The notes beneath the pieces are model-generated. The model was not told where the DNA came from. It saw only the letters and a program-made list of their open reading frames with translations, and ran no database searches. Both the position numbers and the translations under genes were made by a program. A stretch of 16,109 bases of DNA from an uncultured Atopobiaceae bacterium. GTDB taxonomy: Bacteria > Actinomycetota > Coriobacteriia > Coriobacteriales > Atopobiaceae. Where the stretch lies: assembly GCA_947303905.1 (NCBI GenBank), contig CAMYZR010000008.1, positions 1 through 16,109 on the forward strand. The letters are read 5' to 3'. Shown piece after piece: positions 7,407-13,511 of the stretch; the stretch's first letter is position 1; every line of letters starts with the position of its first letter.

Positions 7407-9278
7407 ATGGACATCCAGGGGTTCTATGCAGGCCAGATCTTTGACGCGCACGAGTACTTGGGGGCCCATACCGTAGCCGAGGGTACGGTGGTCCGCGCGT
7501 TTGCCCCGGCCGCCGCCGGCATGACCATCGTTCATCACGACGGCTTCGAGACCGAGATGAAGCGCATCCACGACGGCAACTTCTGGGAGGGCTGGGTGCC
7601 CGATCTCGTCGATGGCGACCCCTACGAGCTGCGCGTGTACCTGGCAGGCGGCGGTTATCAGGACCACATCGACCCCTATGCCTTTGGGTCAGAGCTGAGG
7701 CCAAACCATCGCTCCGTGGTGCGCGACATCACCGGCTACCAGTGGCATGACAGCGCCTGGCTGGATGGCCGCACCCCTCGCATCGGCGAGCCCCTCAACA
7801 TCTACGAGATGCATCTGGGCAGCTGGCGCAAGAAGGGTGGCGACGCTGCCACCGAGCCGGCCGACGACCCCAGCCTGTGGTACACCTACGACGAGCTTGC
7901 CGAGCCGCTCATCGACTACCTCACCAAGGCCGGCTACAACTACGTCGAGTTCATGCCGATAGCCGAGTATCCCGATGACGCCTCGTGGGGCTATCAGGGC
8001 ACGGGCTTCTTCGCGCCTACCAGTCGTTACGGCACGGCCAAGCAGCTGATGGAGCTCATCGATCGTCTCCATCAGGCGGGCATCGGCGCCATCCTCGACT
8101 TTGTTCCGGTGCACTTTGCCCTGGACGACTGGGGCCTGCGCAACTTCGATGGCACGTCGCTCTACGAGTACCCCAACAACGACGTGGGCGTCTCCGAGTG
8201 GGGCAGCTGCAACTTCATGTACTCGCGCGGCGAGAGCTGCAGCTTCATGCAGTCGTGCGCCAACTACTGGATGGGCACCTACCACTTTGACGGCCTCCGC
8301 ATGGACGCGATCAGCCGCATCATCTACTGGATGGGCGACCCGGCACGTGGCGTCAACAACCAGAACGTGGCCTTCGTCGCACGCATGAATGGCGGCCTCA
8401 AGCTCATGCATCCCGGCTGCATCCTTGCCGCGGAGGACTCCACCGACTATCCCGGCACCACCAAGGCCCCGGAGGAGGGCGGCCTGGGCTTTGACTACAA
8501 GTGGGACATGGGCTGGATGAACGACACGCTCGACTTCTTCAAGAAGACCTCCGACGAGCGCAAGGACAACTACCACAAGCTGACCTTCTCGATGATGTAC
8601 TTCCCCAACGAGCGCTACCTGCTTCCGCTCTCGCACGACGAGAACGTGCACGGCAAGGCGACGGTGCTCAACAAGATGTACGGCGACTATTGGAACAAGT
8701 TCCCGCAGGCGCGTGTCTTCTACCTGTACATGTACGTGCATCCCGGCAAGAAGCTCAACTTCATGGGTGGCGAGTTCGGCCAGATGCGCGAGTGGGACGA
8801 GCGACGCGAGCCGGACTGGGCCATGCTGGACTATCCCGTCCACGACGCGTTCGCCCGCTACATGGCCGAGCTGTCGGCGCTCTATCTCGACCATGGCGCG
8901 CTGAGCGAGTGGGACTACTACGGCCCCGGATTCTCCTGGCTTGACTGCCATCAGGAGCAGCGCTGCCTCTACGCCATCGAGCGCAGGAACGCGGGCGAGC
9001 GGTTGGTGGCCGTGTTCAATATGGGCGAGGAGCCGCAGTCCGACTATGAGCTGGCAGTGCCGGAGGCGGCGGCCTGCGAGGTGCTGCTCAACACCGACTG
9101 GGATCGCTTCAACGGAAGCACGACGCCTGGCGCAGAGCGCATGGACTTCGAGGATGGCAAGCTGACCATCAGCATTCCTGGCTATTCGGGCGTGCTGCTC
9201 AAGGTGTACGAGTCCCAGGCGGCTGGCGAGGACGAGCCGGGCGACAAGGACGAATCCGCGGAGGAGTCTGAGGAGTAG
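7407..9278 (+). CDS. glgB: 1,4-alpha-glucan branching enzyme, GH13
   Basis: This 623-residue enzyme cuts alpha-1,4-glucan chains and rejoins them as alpha-1,6 branches during glycogen synthesis in the cytoplasm. A carbohydrate-binding module 48 domain spans about residues 10-105. The GH13 barrel follows with MHLGSW (135-140), WGYQGTGFFAPTSRYG (194-209), DFVPVHF (231-237), DGLRMDAIS (295-303, nucleophile Asp300), ILAAEDST (339-346, acid/base Glu343) and LSHDENVHGKAT (408-419, His410/Asp411). An all-beta C-terminal domain ends near 600, and a highly acidic tail (AGEDEPGDKDESAEESEE) closes the protein. The long E. coli-type N1 domain is absent, as in shorter branching enzymes. ATG 7407 was chosen because GGGGG lies 7 bases upstream; an in-frame TTG at 7389 would add six residues. 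No other glycogen gene is in the window. Confidence 0.94.
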   Translation: MDIQGFYAGQIFDAHEYLGAHTVAEGTVVRAFAPAAAGMTIVHHDGFETEMKRIHDGNFWEGWVPDLVDGDPYELRVYLAGGGYQDHIDPYAFGSELRPNHRSVVRDITGYQWHDSAWLDGRTPRIGEPLNIYEMHLGSWRKKGGDAATEPADDPSLWYTYDELAEPLIDYLTKAGYNYVEFMPIAEYPDDASWGYQGTGFFAPTSRYGTAKQLMELIDRLHQAGIGAILDFVPVHFALDDWGLRNFDGTSLYEYPNNDVGVSEWGSCNFMYSRGESCSFMQSCANYWMGTYHFDGLRMDAISRIIYWMGDPARGVNNQNVAFVARMNGGLKLMHPGCILAAEDSTDYPGTTKAPEEGGLGFDYKWDMGWMNDTLDFFKKTSDERKDNYHKLTFSMMYFPNERYLLPLSHDENVHGKATVLNKMYGDYWNKFPQARVFYLYMYVHPGKKLNFMGGEFGQMREWDERREPDWAMLDYPVHDAFARYMAELSALYLDHGALSEWDYYGPGFSWLDCHQEQRCLYAIERRNAGERLVAVFNMGEEPQSDYELAVPEAAACEVLLNTDWDRFNGSTTPGAERMDFEDGKLTISIPGYSGVLLKVYESQAAGEDEPGDKDESAEESEE

Positions 9279-9287
9279 ACAATCGGG

Positions 9288-9334
9288 CGGGGAAGGGCTC
9301 CGTCTCGGTTGTCCTTCCCCGTTGATGGCTTTTG
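9288..9334 (+). terminator. Probable terminator after glgB
   Basis: CGGGGAAGG (9288-9296) pairs perfectly with CCTTCCCCG (9313-9321) over a 16-base loop. The T-run is displaced to about 9330-9333, so termination may be imperfect. A second structured stretch follows at 9341-9371, where the arm at 9353-9357 can pair either with upstream 9341-9345 or with downstream 9367-9371. The rest of the 233-base gap is AT-rich. It contains TTGGAT (9410-9415), 17 bases, CACATT (9433-9438), and TATATT (9415-9420), candidate promoter parts for the transporter, none of them convincing. Confidence 0.55.
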
Positions 9335-9511
9335 CACCGTACCCACCGATTTGGGTGTGGTTTTGCCACCCTGGTTGTTCAAATGTAAAGTAACAGACTC
9401 GTTAACCGTTTGGATATATTCGGTCATGGCAGCACATTAGTGTGAGAATGATTTCATAGATAATGCTCTTGGTGGGGAGCGAAGACTTCTTGTCAAAAGA
9501 GGAGGAACATC

Positions 9512-10312
9512 ATGTCCGTAATGCTCAGTCGTCGTCAGGCACTCATGCTCGGTTTGGGCTCCGTTGCGTCCATGGGACTCGCGGCTTGCGGCAATGGTGG
9601 CGCCGCAGGTGGTAGCACCAGCTACAAGATCGTCACCGATACCCTGTTTGCCCCCTTCGAGTTTGCCGATGCCAGTGGCAAGATGGTCGGCATCGACATG
9701 GACCTCTTCGCCGCGATCGCCGAGGACCAGGGCTTCGAGTACACCATGGATTCCGTGGGCTTCCAGACCGCACTCGAGTACGTCAAGACCGGTCAGGCTG
9801 ACGGCGTCATCGCTGGCATGTCCATCACCGAGGAGCGCGCTCAGATCTTCGACTTCTCCGATCCCTACTATGACTCCACCGTCTGCGCCGCCGCACTCGC
9901 TTCCAGCGAGATCGCCTCGCTCGACGACCTCAAGGACCAGAAGGTCGCCGTCAAGAACGGCACCCAGAGCTCGCTTTGGGCCGAGAGCATCGCGAGCCAG
10001 TATGGCTTCGAGACCGTCACCTTCGATGACTCCGCTACGATGTACCAGGACGTCACCGCTGGCAACTCCGCTTGCTGCTTCGAGGACACCCCCGTTATGA
10101 GCTTTGCCATCCAGCAGTTTGCGAATTCCGACGGTGCCGAGGGCGTCGACTTCAAGATCATCGGTGAGGAGGCCGACGAGTTCGCGACTCCCTATGGCTT
10201 CGCCATCGTCAAGGACGGCAACACCGAGCTGCTCGAGAAGTTCAACAAGGGTCTGGCCAACATCAAGTCGAGCGGCAAGTATGACGAGATTGTTGCTACT
10301 TATCTCGGATAA
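9512..10312 (+). CDS. Polar amino-acid ABC transporter, substrate-binding lipoprotein
   Basis: This 266-residue protein belongs to the bacterial extracellular solute-binding family 3 (GlnH/ArtJ/HisJ type). It captures an amino acid outside the membrane and hands it to the permease encoded next. The N-terminus MLSRRQALMLGLGSVASMGLAAC holds a twin-arginine pair (Arg7-Arg8), a hydrophobic core and a lipobox LAAC with Cys26, so it is probably a lipid-anchored protein exported by Tat or Sec. Mature landmarks are TDTLFAPFEF, GIDMDLFAAIAEDQGFE, GVIAGMSITEERAQIFDFSDPYYDS and LKDQKVAVKNGTQSS, the last being the usual domain-crossing region. Exact substrate cannot be read from sequence; the FDFSDPYYDS block fits polar or basic amino acids. 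The ribosome site AGAGGAGGAAC is very strong. A stable hairpin separates it from the permease gene. Confidence 0.93.
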   Translation: MSVMLSRRQALMLGLGSVASMGLAACGNGGAAGGSTSYKIVTDTLFAPFEFADASGKMVGIDMDLFAAIAEDQGFEYTMDSVGFQTALEYVKTGQADGVIAGMSITEERAQIFDFSDPYYDSTVCAAALASSEIASLDDLKDQKVAVKNGTQSSLWAESIASQYGFETVTFDDSATMYQDVTAGNSACCFEDTPVMSFAIQQFANSDGAEGVDFKIIGEEADEFATPYGFAIVKDGNTELLEKFNKGLANIKSSGKYDEIVATYLG

Positions 10313-10337
10313 GCTGCTTTAGCATACGCTCTTTGGA

Positions 10338-10365
10338 GACCCTCTCCGCAGCCGCGGAGAGGGTC
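10338..10365 (+). terminator. Hairpin between binding-protein and permease genes, no T-run
   Basis: Twelve perfect base pairs (10338-10349 with 10354-10365) close a 4-base loop, 25 bases after the binding-protein stop. The following bases are CTCTATGTG, not a T-run. It therefore looks like an RNA-stabilising hairpin or a partial terminator that keeps the binding protein more abundant than the membrane parts, a common arrangement in ABC importer operons. Function is inferred. Confidence 0.6.
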
Positions 10366-10455
10366 CTCTATGTGCCAAGACGCCCTCGTGCCATGCGGTG
10401 ATTGGAGGTGTCTGGCGCTATTTTGCAGGGTTGCCAGAGGAAGGGAGCTGCACCC

Positions 10456-11109
10456 ATGGGATTTTTTGAGCTGTTGGCGCAGTCGATGCCGCTGTTTTTG
10501 ATGGGCATGCGGCTGACGCTCGAGCTGTCCTTCGTGTCGCTAGCCATCGCCATGGTCATAGGCATCATTGCCTCGCTGATGGGAATGTCCAGCGTCCCCC
10601 TCTTCCGTGCGATCAACCGCACGTTCGTGGCCATCATTCGCGGTACGCCGCTGCTCGTGCAGGGCTACTTCATCTACTTTGGCCTCACAGGCGTGCTGGG
10701 TATTCGCATGACGGCTTTCACCGCAGGCGTCATCGCGCTCTCGCTCAACGCAGGTGGCTACATGTCCGAGATCTTCCGCGGCGGCATCCAGGCCGTGGAC
10801 CCCGGCCAGACCGAGGCGGCGCGTAGCCTCGGCCTCTCGAAGAGCCAGACAACGTGGCGCATCGTCATCCCCCAGGCGATCCGCATCTGCATTCCGTCAG
10901 TGGTCAACCAGTGGTGCATCACCATCAAGGACACGTCCATCATCTCGGTGCTGGGCTTGGCCGAGCTCACCAAGATGGGCTCGCAGATCATCGCACGCAC
11001 CTTCCGCTCCTTCGAGGTGTGGATCATGGTCGGCATCCTGTACTTCATCGTCATCTATCTTCTGACCGTTCTGGCACGCATCGTGGAGAGGAAGGTGTCC
11101 CTTGATTAA
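10456..11109 (+). CDS. Polar amino-acid ABC transporter, permease
   Basis: This 217-residue inner-membrane protein of the HisM/GlnP family has hydrophobic segments at about residues 15-43, 57-76, 84-103, 145-170 and 188-208. The conserved cytoplasmic EAA loop is present as TEAARSLGLSKSQTTWRIVIPQAIRI (119-144), the surface that docks on the ATPase. IRGTPLLVQ (61-69) is a typical family motif. The reading frame is open upstream to 10402. I chose ATG 10456 because it begins the conserved N-terminus and has GGGAG 9 bases upstream; the extra residues of the longer version are not membrane-like. The end overlaps the start of the ATPase gene by 8 bases, so the two are translationally coupled. It probably forms a homodimer, since only one permease gene is present. 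Confidence 0.92.
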   Translation: MGFFELLAQSMPLFLMGMRLTLELSFVSLAIAMVIGIIASLMGMSSVPLFRAINRTFVAIIRGTPLLVQGYFIYFGLTGVLGIRMTAFTAGVIALSLNAGGYMSEIFRGGIQAVDPGQTEAARSLGLSKSQTTWRIVIPQAIRICIPSVVNQWCITIKDTSIISVLGLAELTKMGSQIIARTFRSFEVWIMVGILYFIVIYLLTVLARIVERKVSLD

Positions 11110-11839
11110 GGTAGAGATTCGCGACCTTCATAAGTCGTTCGGCGAGAAGGAGATCCTCAAGGGCATCGATTGCGACATCGAGACGGGCGAGGTCGTGTGC
11201 GTGATCGGACCGTCCGGTTCTGGCAAGTCGACCTTCCTGCGCTGCATCAACTGCCTCGAGCAGCCCACGTCCGGCACCATCAAGGTGGACGGCCACCTGA
11301 TGGACGAGAACGCCAAGAACATCGACGAGCTGCGCGAGGACGTGGGCATGGTCTTCCAGCAGTTCAACCTGTTCCCGCACCTCTCGGTGCTCGACAACAT
11401 CACCATCGCACCCATCCTGCGCAAGAAGATGGACAAGCCCACGGCAGAGGCCACGGCACACGAGCTGCTGACCCGCGTCGGTCTGGCCGACAAGGCCGAT
11501 GCGATGCCGCGCAGCCTCTCTGGCGGCCAGAAGCAGCGCGTGGCCATCGCCCGCGCGCTGGCCATGAAGCCGGGGCTCATGCTCTTTGACGAGCCGACTT
11601 CGGCGCTCGACCCCGAGATGGTCGGCGAGGTGCTGGACGTCATGAAGAAGCTGGCTATCGAGGGCATGACGATGGTCGTCGTGACCCACGAGATGGGCTT
11701 CGCGCGTCAGGTGGCAGACCGCGTCCTGTTCATCGACGGCGGCGTAATCGCCGAGGAGGGCACGCCCGACCAGGTCTTTGGCGCCCCCAAGAGCGAGCGT
11801 CTCAAGGGCTTCCTCAAGGCGGTGCTCGAGGCGTCATAA
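11102..11839 (+). CDS. Polar amino-acid ABC transporter, ATP-binding protein
   Basis: This 245-residue GlnQ/HisP-type ATPase energises the importer. It shows Walker A GPSGSGKST (36-44), Q-loop VFQQFNLFPHLSV (84-96), signature LSGGQKQRVAIARAL (139-153), Walker B LMLFDEPTSALDPEM (159-173) and the switch histidine in VTHEMGFARQ (His196). The length is that of a bare ATPase without regulatory extension. The start codon is TTG at 11102, the only start that gives the family N-terminus (MIKVEIRDLHKSFG). It lies six bases after GGAAGG and overlaps the permease stop. This rare start plus overlap suggests that translation depends on the permease. Confidence 0.95.
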   Translation: MIKVEIRDLHKSFGEKEILKGIDCDIETGEVVCVIGPSGSGKSTFLRCINCLEQPTSGTIKVDGHLMDENAKNIDELREDVGMVFQQFNLFPHLSVLDNITIAPILRKKMDKPTAEATAHELLTRVGLADKADAMPRSLSGGQKQRVAIARALAMKPGLMLFDEPTSALDPEMVGEVLDVMKKLAIEGMTMVVVTHEMGFARQVADRVLFIDGGVIAEEGTPDQVFGAPKSERLKGFLKAVLEAS

Positions 11840-11865
11840 CCGCCATCCCATGCTCAAGGTATCCG

Positions 11866-11894
11866 GGGCAGTCTCTCTTCGGGGCTGCCCTTTT
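11866..11894 (+). terminator. Intrinsic terminator of the amino-acid transporter operon
   Basis: GGGCAG (11866-11871) pairs with CTGCCC (11885-11890) over a 13-base pyrimidine-rich loop, followed by TTTTATTT. It lies 26 bases after the ATPase stop. Confidence 0.75.
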
Positions 11895-11931
11895 ATTTGG
11901 CGATCGTCGTCTGTGAGGACGGCGATTTTCC

Positions 11932-11960
11932 TTGACAAGAAACCAAAGTGATATCACAAT
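11932..11960 (+). promoter_or_regulatory. Promoter of the SPFH cassette
   Basis: A perfect TTGACA (11932-11937) is followed after exactly 17 bases by CACAAT (11955-11960, four of six bases of the -10 consensus). Transcription would begin near 11967. A leader of about 73 bases would follow, containing the hairpin AGCAGC-5-GCTGCT (11967-11983) and a G5/C5 hairpin (12003-12019). Confidence 0.7.
11948..11957 (+). promoter_or_regulatory. Palindrome GTGATATCAC inside the SPFH promoter, candidate operator
   Basis: This is a perfect 10-base inverted repeat that fills the end of the -35/-10 spacer and covers the first half of the -10 box. A dimeric repressor bound here would block RNA polymerase. The Arc-like ribbon-helix-helix protein encoded as the second gene of the same cassette is the natural candidate; this link is inference. 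Confidence 0.5.
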
Positions 11961-12039
11961 GAGTTCAGCAGCACGGAGCTGCTACGGGGGTAGCGCCTCC
12001 ATGGGGGAGGGCAGCCCCCCGCCATGAAAGGAATGTACG

Positions 12040-13035
12040 ATGAGTGTCGAGAAGAATGCACATGCGGCAAGTGGTTGGCTCATGCTTGGCGTGGTCGTTC
12101 TGGGGTATCTGGTGAGCATCGTCGGGTTTATCGTCAGCGTGATCGCAGCCGAGAGCGGCTTCTCTGCCTTGCTTGCGATCATCTTCTTCACGCTGCTGCT
12201 CACGGCTACCATCATTGCGACCTGCGGGTTCTTCACCCTGCAGCCCGGCCAGGCGCGCGTCTGCGTGCTCTTTGGCAAGTACGTGGGGACCGTCCGCGAC
12301 GAGGGCCTGCGCTGGGCCAACCCCTTCTACTCCCGCGACCTGGGCTCGTCGAGCCAGCAGGTCATATCGGTGGACGAGGTCGCCTCCAGTGACAAGGCCT
12401 CTGCCCTCAAGTCGCGCGGCCACCAGCACAGCTCCAAGATCAGCACGCGTGCCCGCACCTACAATGGCGAGCGCATCAAGGTCAACGACAAGATGGGCAA
12501 CCCCATCGAGATTGCGACCGTGTTGGTCTGGCGCGTCGTGGACACCGCAAAGGCCGTGTTTGACGTGGATGATTACGAGAGCTTCGTGTACACCGTGACC
12601 GAGACCGCGCTGCGCCACGTGGCCAGCATCTACGCCTACGACCATATGGAGGATGACGACACGCTGGCCAGCGCCATCACGCTGCGCACCAACATCGAGG
12701 AGGTCTCCGAGGCCCTGCGCATCGAGCTTGACCGCCGCCTTGAGGTCGCCGGCGTCGACGTTATCGACGCACGCCTCACCCACCTGGCCTACGCCCCCGA
12801 GATCGCCCAGGCGATGCTCCGCCGCCAGCAGGCGGAAGCCATCATCGCCGCGCGCAAGAAGATCGTCGAAGGTGCGGTGGGCATGGTCGAGATGGCCGTC
12901 GACCAGCTGAGCCAGGGAGGCAACATCGAGCTCGATGACGAGCGCAAGGCTGCGATGGCCACCAATCTCATGGTGGTGCTGTGCGGCGAGAGCGAGGCGC
13001 AGCCCGTGGTCAACACCGGCACCCTCTACAACTAG
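12040..13035 (+). CDS. SPFH/band-7 domain membrane protein
   Basis: This 331-residue protein has two N-terminal membrane segments (about residues 12-36 and 42-64) and then an SPFH (stomatin/prohibitin/flotillin/HflK) domain. The SPFH entry is FFTLQPGQARVCVLFGKYVGTVRDEGLRWANPFY (64-97). TYNGERIKVNDKMGNPIEIATVLVWRVVDTAKAVFDVDDY and ALRIELDRRLEVAGVDVIDARLTHLAYAPEIAQAMLRRQQAEAI are also family blocks; the last ends in the helical oligomerisation part. Such proteins build membrane rings or scaffolds and often partner with proteases; the specific role here is unknown. The start ATG 12040 has AAAGGAA 7 bases upstream. It leads a cassette with an Arc-like regulator 10 bases downstream and a Cys-cluster protein after that. 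Confidence 0.92.
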   Translation: MSVEKNAHAASGWLMLGVVVLGYLVSIVGFIVSVIAAESGFSALLAIIFFTLLLTATIIATCGFFTLQPGQARVCVLFGKYVGTVRDEGLRWANPFYSRDLGSSSQQVISVDEVASSDKASALKSRGHQHSSKISTRARTYNGERIKVNDKMGNPIEIATVLVWRVVDTAKAVFDVDDYESFVYTVTETALRHVASIYAYDHMEDDDTLASAITLRTNIEEVSEALRIELDRRLEVAGVDVIDARLTHLAYAPEIAQAMLRRQQAEAIIAARKKIVEGAVGMVEMAVDQLSQGGNIELDDERKAAMATNLMVVLCGESEAQPVVNTGTLYN

Positions 13036-13045
13036 GCGGCGTACC

Positions 13046-13234
13046 GTGGCAAAGCGCAAGCAATATCCCCTCCGCATAGACCCATCGGTCTGGGAGGCCA
13101 TCGAGAGATGGGCTGCCGACGACATGCGCAGCGCAAACGGACAGGTGGAATGGATCTTGCGGGATGCGCTGCGTCGTGCGGGGCGCCTGCCCGCGCAGGG
13201 AGAGCGGCCACGAAGGCCAAAGGGGGAGGAGTGA
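13046..13234 (+). CDS. Small Arc-like ribbon-helix-helix DNA-binding protein
   Basis: This is a 62-residue basic protein. KRKQYPLRIDPSVWEAIERWAADDMRSANGQVEWILRDALRRAGR has the ribbon-helix-helix pattern: a short strand (QYPLRI, 6-11), helix A (DPSVWEAIERWAADD) and helix B (SANGQVEWILRDALRRAG). Such proteins bind DNA palindromes as dimers, with the strand in the major groove. The C-terminal 15 residues are a Pro/Arg/Lys tail. The start is GTG 13046, which follows AGGCGG by 6 bases; longer in-frame versions from 12935 would overlap SPFH coding sequence in another frame. It may regulate the cassette through GTGATATCAC upstream of the SPFH gene. It resembles antitoxins in size and fold, but no toxin is adjacent. 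Confidence 0.82.
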   Translation: MAKRKQYPLRIDPSVWEAIERWAADDMRSANGQVEWILRDALRRAGRLPAQGERPRRPKGEE

Positions 13235-13238
13235 GGCG

Positions 13239-13436
13239 ATGGCTCCAAGCATCAGCTCGTCCACGCGCGAGGAGCGTGCGGCGTACGTGCGAGAGCGCTT
13301 CCAGTGCATAGCCAACTGCGACCTCTGCGGCTTGTGCAAGATCTTCCACGGAAAGGACCCCGAGCAGGCGCTCGCAGCCTACATTGACGGAGAGGAAGAG
13401 CTGTCCCGTGTCATGATGCGCTATCGTGGCAGGTAG
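13239..13436 (+). CDS. 65-residue protein with CxxxCxxCxxC cluster, function unknown
   Basis: The sequence FQCIANCDLCGLCKIFHGKDPEQALAAYIDGEEELSR carries four cysteines at 23, 27, 30 and 33, spaced CxxxCxxCxxC, inside a 65-residue protein with otherwise helical, charged ends. The cluster could bind zinc or an iron-sulfur centre; the last three cysteines share CxxCxxC with ferredoxin-type sites, but the usual following CP is missing. ATG 13239 lies 4 bases after the ribbon-helix-helix stop, with GGGGGAGGAG upstream, so it is clearly translated with that gene. An open extension back to 13164 lies within the previous gene and is less likely. I do not recognise a named family with confidence. Confidence 0.72.
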   Translation: MAPSISSSTREERAAYVRERFQCIANCDLCGLCKIFHGKDPEQALAAYIDGEEELSRVMMRYRGR

Positions 13437-13455
13437 AGATTGCAAAATACCAGCT

Positions 13456-13500
13456 GACGGGCCCGGATGAGCTGTGATCTCGTCCGGGCCCGTCCCTTTA
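13456..13500 (+). terminator. Strong terminator closing the SPFH cassette
   Basis: Sixteen base pairs (13456-13471 with 13479-13494, one G-U) enclose a 7-base loop, followed by CCTTTA. It lies 19 bases after the stop of the Cys-cluster gene and only 12 bases before the ATG of the DUF2804 gene. Nothing that resembles a promoter fits between hairpin and ribosome site. Confidence 0.8.
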
Positions 13501-13511
13501 GAGGAGGCGCC

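Noticed and set aside
7689..8951. 420-residue minus-strand frame inside glgB
   Set aside because: An antisense shadow caused by GC-biased third positions. The glgB product is complete on the plus strand.
9279..9511. T-box or riboswitch upstream of the amino-acid importer
   Set aside because: Only short five-base stems are visible, and no T-box core motif or known aptamer pattern could be recognised.
11965..13248. 427-residue minus-strand frame opposite the SPFH cassette
   Set aside because: It overlaps promoter, SPFH and RHH genes and has low-complexity His/Asp/Val composition with no recognised domain.
13046..13436. Toxin-antitoxin pair made of the RHH protein and the Cys-cluster protein
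   Set aside because: RHH proteins are often antitoxins, but the neighbour has no toxin fold such as RelE, MazF or PIN, and both are cotranscribed with an SPFH gene. A regulator role is more likely.
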